Origin: an uncultured Clostridia bacterium
GTDB taxonomy: Bacteria; Bacillota; Clostridia; Oscillospirales; Ruminococcaceae
Length of the DNA: 64,000 nt
Reading direction: 5' to 3'
Assembly (NCBI GenBank): GCA_948473085.1
Contig: CAOKWH010000007.1
Span: 22,897 to 86,896 of the forward strand
Shown: positions 58,915 to 64,000 of the stretch, piece after piece
Position numbering within the stretch: position 1 is the stretch's first letter
Layout: every line of letters begins with the position of its first letter
The notes under the pieces: generated by a model
What the model saw: the letters and a program-made list of their open reading frames with translations, nothing else
Databases searched by the model: none
What the model was told of the DNA's origin: nothing
Position numbers and translations under genes: made by a program

Positions 58915-60051
58915 ATGGCCGAGTTTGATTTTGTGCAAACCGACGCCTCAAAAATCTACACTGCCATTGTCGGCGGCCTGATGGATGCAGTCAACGAACC
59001 GCTGTATCCAGGGGATGAGCGGCGCATCTATGCCGAGGCGCTGGTGGTTGTCTTTGTATCGCTGTACAACGAGTTTAACGACAAGATGAAGCAGCGCACC
59101 CTCCAGTTTGCCCGTGGGCAGGTGCTGGACGCCATTGGGGAACGATACGGTGTAAAGCGGGCGGCGCCGGCCAAGGCCACGGCGGTGTTCCGCTTTTCGG
59201 TGGAGGCGGCCCAGCCACAGAATATTGTCATCGACGCCGGGACGAAAATGACCACCGACGGCAGTGTCTACTTTGCCACCGACCAGGTTGCCGTCTTGCA
59301 AGCCGGGAAGCTGTCGGTGGAGGTGCCGGGCACCTGCACTGAGGGGGGCGAGGCATACAACGGCTTTACTGCCGGAACCATCGGCACACTGGTTGACCTT
59401 ATCCCGTACATTTCGGGCGCAGTCAATACAACGGCAAGCACCGGTGGCGACGATGGCGAGCCATATACCGAGGAGGGCGACGAGAAGTATCGGGAGCGCA
59501 TCCGGCTGGCCCCAGCCACCCTGTCAACAGCCGGCCCAGAGAGCGGATACCGCTACTTTGCCCTGTCGGCCGACCCCGGCATTATTGATGTAGCAATCGA
59601 CAGCCCGGAGGCTAACATCATCAAGATTTACCCCTTGATGGCAGGCGGCGGGCTGCCGGACAGCGAGGTGCTGGGGAAGGTGCTGGCGGCGTGTTCCGCC
59701 GATACCGTCCGCCCAATGACCGACCAGGTGGAGGCGCTGGCGCCGGTGGCCGTGCCCTACGATGTGGAGCTGAAATACTACTGCACCCAGGACAACGAGG
59801 CCGACACGGTCAGGGCAATTGAAACTGAGGGCGGCGCAATCGAGCGGTATAACGAGTGGCAGACCGCCGCCCTGGCAAGGGACATCAACCCCGACCAGCT
59901 GCGGCGGTTTGTCCTGTCGCCCAATTGGGAGGCTGGCCTGGTAGGCGCCGACCGGGTGGAGGTTGTCAGCCCGGTGTTCACCGAAATTGGCAAGCACCAG
60001 GTCGCCTGGTTTTCCGGCAATCTCAAGGTATCGCATGAGGTGGTGGGCTGA
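58915..60051 (+). CDS. Baseplate J protein (gpJ)
   Basis: Protein of 378 residues with baseplate J features: RGQVLDAIGERYGVKRAAPA, VPGTCTEGGEAYNGFTAGTI, YTEEGDEKYRERIRLAP and ALAPVAVPYDVELKYY. It forms the wedge with gpI. It is intact. Confidence 0.92.
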   Translation: MAEFDFVQTDASKIYTAIVGGLMDAVNEPLYPGDERRIYAEALVVVFVSLYNEFNDKMKQRTLQFARGQVLDAIGERYGVKRAAPAKATAVFRFSVEAAQPQNIVIDAGTKMTTDGSVYFATDQVAVLQAGKLSVEVPGTCTEGGEAYNGFTAGTIGTLVDLIPYISGAVNTTASTGGDDGEPYTEEGDEKYRERIRLAPATLSTAGPESGYRYFALSADPGIIDVAIDSPEANIIKIYPLMAGGGLPDSEVLGKVLAACSADTVRPMTDQVEALAPVAVPYDVELKYYCTQDNEADTVRAIETEGGAIERYNEWQTAALARDINPDQLRRFVLSPNWEAGLVGADRVEVVSPVFTEIGKHQVAWFSGNLKVSHEVVG

Positions 60052-60626
60052 TGGGGATGAAACTTTCCAACCTCGACTTTATCCGGCTGCTGCCCGCCTT
60101 TATGCGGGAGGATGCGGCAGTCAGGGGCCTTTCTGCCGGGATTGATAGCATTGTGCCGGCGCTGTCCGAAAGCGTCGGCCGCCTGACTACCTGGGATAAA
60201 ATCGACGAGCTGACCGAGGCAGAGCTGGACGAGCTGGCCTGGGAGCTGAACATCCTGTGGTATGACAAGGCCGCCGGCATTGACGCCAAGCGGGAGATTG
60301 TGAAGAACAGCGACGAGGTATACCGGCGGCTGGGTACCAAGTGGGCGGTGGAGAATGTGATAGCCTCCTACTTTGGCGAGGGCTTTATTCGAGAGTGGTT
60401 CGAGTACCAGGGGGAGCCGGGGCACTTCCGGGTGTATTCCACCAACCCCACCCTCACCAATGAGCGGCTGCTGGAATTTATGAACCTGCTGAACAAGGTG
60501 AAAAGGGCCAGCTCCCATCTGGACGGCATTTTTATCACGCTGACCGGCGAGATGAAGCTGGCCGCCGGCATGGCCGTGCATGAGGTGGAGCGGGAAACCT
60601 ACGGCATCGGCGCCGGGTCAATTTAA
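60051..60626 (+). CDS. Tail protein I (gpI)
   Basis: Protein of 191 residues. RLLPAFMREDAAVRGLSAGI, LTEAELDELAWELNILWYDK and VYRRLGTKWAVENVIASYFG are the typical gpI/PBSX XkdU-region pattern. Its ATG overlaps the gpJ stop (TGATG). Confidence 0.9.
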   Translation: MGMKLSNLDFIRLLPAFMREDAAVRGLSAGIDSIVPALSESVGRLTTWDKIDELTEAELDELAWELNILWYDKAAGIDAKREIVKNSDEVYRRLGTKWAVENVIASYFGEGFIREWFEYQGEPGHFRVYSTNPTLTNERLLEFMNLLNKVKRASSHLDGIFITLTGEMKLAAGMAVHEVERETYGIGAGSI

Positions 60627-60640
60627 AGGAGGGATAGAGC

Positions 60641-61237
60641 ATGGCAAACTTTTCAAACAATGACATAACCGATGCCGGCCGCATCCTGCTGGCGGATGTG
60701 CAGACCGGGGCTGTGTTCACGCCGACCCGCATTGTGATGGGTTCCGGCTATCTGCCCAGTGGCACCACCACCCGCACCATCAAAAATGTGGTGGCGCCGG
60801 TGAAAGCGCTGGACATCAACAAGAAGAAAAAGGGCAACGACGGCACCGTGACAATCGGCGGCGTGTACAGCAATATCGACATTGCCGAGGCGTTCTACTT
60901 CCGGGAGCTGGCCCTCTATGCAAAGGCCGTTTTCCCGGACGGCAGGGAGACGGCCGAAGTGCTGTACAGCTACGGCAATGCCGGGGCCTCCGCCGACCTG
61001 ATGCCCGCCTACTCGGCCGAGACGGCCGTTGAGCGGCAGATTGACCTTGTGACCTATATCGGCAATGATACGCAGGTCAATCTGGAAATTGCCTCGGGTA
61101 TCTATGTCAGCCGGGAGGAGCTACAGGAGGCGCTGAAAGGCGCCGGCGGCGGGCTGGTGCTCATCCCGCCCGGGGAGGAGATACCGGTGGAGGAGCGCAA
61201 GGAGGGGTTCCTGTATTTCCGGGAACTTGCAGAATAA
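60641..61237 (+). CDS. Tail fibre/collar protein, N-terminal module
   Basis: Protein of 198 residues similar to the phage tail-collar fibre (DUF3751) N-terminus: NNDITDAGRILLADVQTGAV, PTRIVMGSGYLPSGTTTRTI, FYFRELALYAKAVFPDGRET. This domain attaches fibres to the baseplate. It ends with a short Pro/Glu stretch. Confidence 0.85.
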   Translation: MANFSNNDITDAGRILLADVQTGAVFTPTRIVMGSGYLPSGTTTRTIKNVVAPVKALDINKKKKGNDGTVTIGGVYSNIDIAEAFYFRELALYAKAVFPDGRETAEVLYSYGNAGASADLMPAYSAETAVERQIDLVTYIGNDTQVNLEIASGIYVSREELQEALKGAGGGLVLIPPGEEIPVEERKEGFLYFRELAE

Positions 61238-61289
61238 AGAAAAAACCGCCGGATATGGCGGGCAAGGGCTGGCAGAAAGGAAGGGGAAT

Positions 61290-62003
61290 ATGGCCGAAAA
61301 GAGAGGTTTTTTTGAAGATTATGAGGGGAATGTGCTCAAGGTGAGGGATGAGGACGCCCTCCCTTTGAGCGGTGGCACCCTGACCGGCCCAGTGGTGGGG
61401 GCGGATGGGGCACTGGACACAGCGCAGCTGCGCAATATCCAGTTTGGCACCGAGGCACTGGTGCCGGGGCAGTCCCCGCTGGCGCCAGGCACGCTCTACA
61501 TCACACCGGAGGGGGAACTGGACGAAATCCCACCCCAGGAACTGCTGGACAAGCTCAAAACAGTGGACGGAGAGGGCAGTGGCCTGGATGCTGATACGCT
61601 GGATGGGAGGCAGTCAAGTGACTTTGCCCTAAAGACGGATATACCGGATTTGTCGGAATATATGAAGGAAAGCGAGTTTGTGGGTACAGGGGCAACAAAG
61701 AGCGTGAACAATGCGAATAAACTGGGCGGGACTGTCGCAAGTGACTATGTTAAAGGCACTGATATTTATGGTCCGACAGCACGCAATACTGTCTATAAGG
61801 CCACAGGACTGGCGTACAACTGGAATGATAACACCAGTCCATTAAATGGCGGTGCTCTTATCAAAAACACTCGAACCGGCGGTACATTATCACCTCCCTC
61901 CACATATTGCTCGATGATTTATCTATGCTCCCAGTCCGAGTATAACGCTCTTCCTACAACGATAAAAAACTCACCTGATATATTGATTTTTGTAAAGGAG
62001 TGA
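61290..62003 (+). CDS. Tail fibre protein, exchangeable distal part
   Basis: Protein of 237 residues. The first ~120 residues are GC-rich and end with LDKLKTVDGEGSGLDADTLD; the rest is AT-rich and unlike the other tail genes. The repeated LDKLKTVDGEGSG block recurs at 63.1 kb. ATG 61290 follows AAGGAAGGGGAAT. Confidence 0.7.
   Translation: MAEKRGFFEDYEGNVLKVRDEDALPLSGGTLTGPVVGADGALDTAQLRNIQFGTEALVPGQSPLAPGTLYITPEGELDEIPPQELLDKLKTVDGEGSGLDADTLDGRQSSDFALKTDIPDLSEYMKESEFVGTGATKSVNNANKLGGTVASDYVKGTDIYGPTARNTVYKATGLAYNWNDNTSPLNGGALIKNTRTGGTLSPPSTYCSMIYLCSQSEYNALPTTIKNSPDILIFVKE
61535..61625. repeat. Tail-fibre linker repeat, copy 1
   Basis: About 90 bp encoding ELLDKLKTVDGEGSGLDADT, then LDGRQSSDF. 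It is roughly 85-90% identical in DNA to 63086-63177, marking the joint between a conserved fibre stem and a variable tip. Confidence 0.8.
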
Positions 62004-62007
62004 TACG

Positions 62008-62811
62008 ATGCCCGTTTACTCTGGTTCTAATAAAATCAAAGAGATTTGGGCTGGTTCCTCTAAGATTAACGAGGTATGGGCGGGGAGTAGTTTGGTGTGG
62101 AAAAGTAACCCCGCTATTGGCACCCCTTTTAGCGACCTGCTTTTGGGTATTGGTTGGGCGAAAACAAACACCACAACACCAAATAAATATTCATCCGGCT
62201 TTATCAATACAGATATTGTAACAGGTATGCCCACCTCATACTTGCAGAATTTTACACACACTTACCCGGAAATAACCCCGCCCTCTAAAAATATAAAAGG
62301 GTTTTTTGGCAGTATCAATAATATAACGGTCACAATCCCAGCATCCTTGTCAAAACCTGTTCGTGTAGCGTGGTTCGGTGATTCAAATTCCAGAATATCA
62401 ATAAACGGCTCTGCTAAAACTGGTTCAGGTACGAATAGCTACAGCATTCCAGTTACCATAACAATAAACAATGCAAACCAAGCTACTGCCCCCGGTGCAG
62501 TTATTGCGTTCTACGGTAATAGCAATGGTCATATATACTATGGCGCTTGCAGCTCCGTTTCAATGGAATATTATTACCTGTACAAAAATACCTCTGGTAC
62601 CTGGGTTCATTCCAAAGCCAATAATACAGATGGGTGGAAATTTGGGTTCAATGCAGGAGATGCGTCGCATTCGATTGTTTACAATGTAGGCTCAACTATA
62701 ACGAAATATAACAACGCAACTATATGGAGCAAAACAGATATTGTACCATCCAGCACCAAATCTGTATATCCTATCTTTTTTGCGGGCTTATATTACGCCC
62801 CTAACCCATAA
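62008..62811 (+). CDS. AT-rich tail-tip/receptor-binding-like protein
   Basis: Protein of 267 residues. The N-terminus has two tandem units (NKIKEIWAGSSKINEVWAGS), a motif seen in clostridial phage fibre-tip proteins. The remainder is Asn/Thr/Ser-rich beta structure. Much lower GC than the baseplate genes. It starts behind AAAGGAGTGATACG, 4 bp after the fibre gene. Confidence 0.65.
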   Translation: MPVYSGSNKIKEIWAGSSKINEVWAGSSLVWKSNPAIGTPFSDLLLGIGWAKTNTTTPNKYSSGFINTDIVTGMPTSYLQNFTHTYPEITPPSKNIKGFFGSINNITVTIPASLSKPVRVAWFGDSNSRISINGSAKTGSGTNSYSIPVTITINNANQATAPGAVIAFYGNSNGHIYYGACSSVSMEYYYLYKNTSGTWVHSKANNTDGWKFGFNAGDASHSIVYNVGSTITKYNNATIWSKTDIVPSSTKSVYPIFFAGLYYAPNP

Positions 62812-62879
62812 AAAGAACCGCTCTTAATTGGGGATTTTCAGTTGCACCGAATATGGACAAAGGAGGCCCACAATGGCAG

Positions 62880-62975
62880 ATGCTAAAAGATTCAAGAGGG
62901 GTGTTTACTTATGCATCTAAAGGTGCTGTTCTTTGGCAGGATTATAATAGCTTTCCCACAAGTATAAACCCGTAA
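62880..62975 (+). pseudogene. Remnant of a fibre gene 3' end
   Basis: Open frame of 31 codons reading MLKDSRGVFTYASKGAVLWQ then DYNSFPTSINP. The sequence looks like the end of a fibre protein but is out of frame with the ATG at 62873 that has the AAAGGAGGCC ribosome-binding site. A degraded or recombined fibre cassette is likely. Confidence 0.4.
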
Positions 62976-63018
62976 AAATAAAAAGCCCTTAAAAGACAGG
63001 TAGAAGGAGGAAAAAATA

Positions 63019-64000
63019 GTGGCAATGTATTATGGAGATAAATCAGGACGGGCTGTAAAGTTTGTGCCAGGAGCCAAACTATCGGCCCAGGAGCTGCTGG
63101 ACAAGCTGAAAACAGTGGACGGAGAGGGCAGCGGGCTGGACGCTGATACACTGGACGGGAAGCAGGCAAGCGAGTTTGTACAACTGGACGAGAATAATAA
63201 AGTACCAGAGGAGAATATTCCTTTTGTTACCGGAAAGACATCGAATCAATTTTTACACTATACTATTCCAAGCCGATCAAGTCAAAATGGGCGTAATATG
63301 TTCGCCGAGGTAGCTTATGGTAACGGAATCTATTTGATGTTGACACGAGATGGTTTTTCCGCTATTTCAAAAGATACTTTGAATTGGTCGTATAGTAGTG
63401 TTCCTGTTTTTTTTCCTGATAAAAGTCATGGCCCAATATGTAATAAGCTGTTCTTTTTTAAAGGCTTTTTTTATTTCTTTGGAAATTTTGAGGCAGAGAG
63501 AGAGCTTGGTGATTCCCAACACCCGCATTTTATCTATAAATCTTCTGATGGTTTAAAATGGGAACGATACCAGATGGGTGTATCTGGTATGAACGGATTC
63601 AGATATAATGCGCCGATTCAAAGTATTTGTTATGAAAACGGCAGATTTTTAGGGGCAGTAGGTGGTATGTCTTATACTATGGGTACAGAAGCGGGGCTAC
63701 CTCCTGAATTTTTTTTTGGTAACACTGTTATTTTTGCGTCTGATGATATGGTTAATTGGGAAATTGTTAAAAATGAAACTAATATACCGTACAATAGCGG
63801 TCAGCAGTTAGGAGAGATTATCTGGGATAATGGTGAATATATTGTATTTTTATTAGATAATTCAATAATTAGTTGCCTTGTTTCAAGTGATGGTAAGAAT
63901 TTTACACATAGAAGCACAATAGATAGACCAAAAGATATGATTGCCGACAGTTTTATGAATCTGAAACTTAATGATAATGGCGTTTTGATAGGTTCTGTAT
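63019..64000 (+). CDS. Tail fibre protein, partial (runs off window)
   Basis: GTG 63019 follows GAAGGAGGAAAAAAT. Over 327 codons are open to the window end. The first ~20 residues are short, then the LDKLKTVDGEGSGLDADT block repeats the fibre gene at 61290. The rest is AT-rich with repeated aromatic blade-like units (NGIYLMLTRDGFSAISKDTL; KGFFYFFGNFE; DGLKWERY; SDDMVNWEIV), suggesting a beta-propeller receptor-binding domain. T8 (63417-63424 region) and T9 (63709-63717 region) runs lie inside the frame. Confidence 0.75.
   Translation, partial: MAMYYGDKSGRAVKFVPGAKLSAQELLDKLKTVDGEGSGLDADTLDGKQASEFVQLDENNKVPEENIPFVTGKTSNQFLHYTIPSRSSQNGRNMFAEVAYGNGIYLMLTRDGFSAISKDTLNWSYSSVPVFFPDKSHGPICNKLFFFKGFFYFFGNFEAERELGDSQHPHFIYKSSDGLKWERYQMGVSGMNGFRYNAPIQSICYENGRFLGAVGGMSYTMGTEAGLPPEFFFGNTVIFASDDMVNWEIVKNETNIPYNSGQQLGEIIWDNGEYIVFLLDNSIISCLVSSDGKNFTHRSTIDRPKDMIADSFMNLKLNDNGVLIGSV
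63086..63177. repeat. Tail-fibre linker repeat, copy 2
   Basis: Second copy of the fibre stem/tip joint; see 61535-61625. Direct orientation. Confidence 0.8.

Larger units (their letters stand above)
29301..64000. mobile_element. Contractile-tailed prophage, left end to beyond the window
   Basis: Serine recombinase, lysogeny module, early recombination/replication genes, late regulator, capsid and PBSX/P2-like contractile tail genes in standard order. The right end (lysis genes, attR) is not in the window. Terminase genes and the N-terminal part of the portal are missing, so the element is probably unable to package DNA by itself. Confidence 0.92.

Noticed and set aside
62873..62920. ATG with good ribosome-binding site reading MADAKRFKRGVYLCI
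   Set aside because: Stops after 15 codons; treated as part of a damaged fibre cassette.
61290..64000. Diversity-generating retroelement at the tail fibres
   Set aside because: No reverse transcriptase or template repeat is visible in the window; the repeats found are joint sequences in the fibre stems. The region to the right could still hold one.

Overview
The window is about 64 kb of a GC-rich, endospore-forming, low-GC-phylum (Firmicutes/Clostridia) chromosome, most like a gut Oscillospiraceae/Ruminococcaceae member. This is inferred from the spoVB–yabO–yabP–yabQ–divIC–yabR sporulation cluster, CdaA/CdaR, HemZ, a DUF3343 Se/S-carrier-like protein and strong GGAGG ribosome-binding sites. 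No tRNA, rRNA or CRISPR array was recognised, and the genus cannot be assigned.

Positions 1–20.6 kb are chromosomal housekeeping genes, almost all on the plus strand. They run from c-di-AMP synthesis (cdaA-cdaR) and an FAD dehydrogenase, through a SUKH protein and a PAP2 phosphatase, to a recJ–relA–dtd–MBL–hemZ run. The spore/division cluster follows, then an amidohydrolase and the long-form hibernation factor hpf. Positions 20.6–29.3 kb are more accessory. They hold a second SUKH-like gene, a 28-aa holin-like type I toxin with a convergent antisense RNA, and a second, toxin-less copy of that antisense unit. A lipoprotein, deoC, a DUF1622 membrane protein, a SpoIID-like/peptidoglycan-binding pair, a GNAT acetyltransferase and a LysM–GH18 spore-type hydrolase gene follow.

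The LysM–GH18 gene is cut in its catalytic domain at about 29.30 kb. The cut is the left end of a prophage that fills the rest of the window and continues past its end. The left arm has a serine recombinase, a zeta-like P-loop kinase, a Fic protein, ImmA and a repressor with its operator region. Two tandem, diverged copies of a divergent unit (75-aa XRE regulator facing a 38/39-aa amphipathic peptide) come next. In each copy the putative operator lies exactly between the -35 and -10 boxes, and the operator sequence differs between copies. Early genes follow: many small overlapping ORFs, YqaJ exonuclease, RecT, a replisome organiser, a helicase-loader-like protein, an HNHc nuclease, RusA, and a DUF1492/ArpU-like late regulator beside four 10-bp repeats and an extended -10 box.

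The late region encodes a contractile (myovirus, PBSX/P2-like) particle: ClpP-type protease, decoration protein, major capsid, connectors, sheath, tube, a frameshifting tail chaperone, tape measure, tail protein X, gpD-like hub, baseplate genes, gpJ, gpI and several tail-fibre genes. No terminase is visible, and the portal gene lacks its N-terminal part. The packaging segment (46.26–46.77 kb) appears deleted, so the element is probably packaging-defective and may be on the way to a tailocin-like state.

The main points for follow-up are the prophage inside a spore-hydrolase gene (possible developmental excision), the duplicated XRE/peptide switches with diverged operators, the duplicated type I antitoxin unit with one toxin lost, and the packaging deletion.
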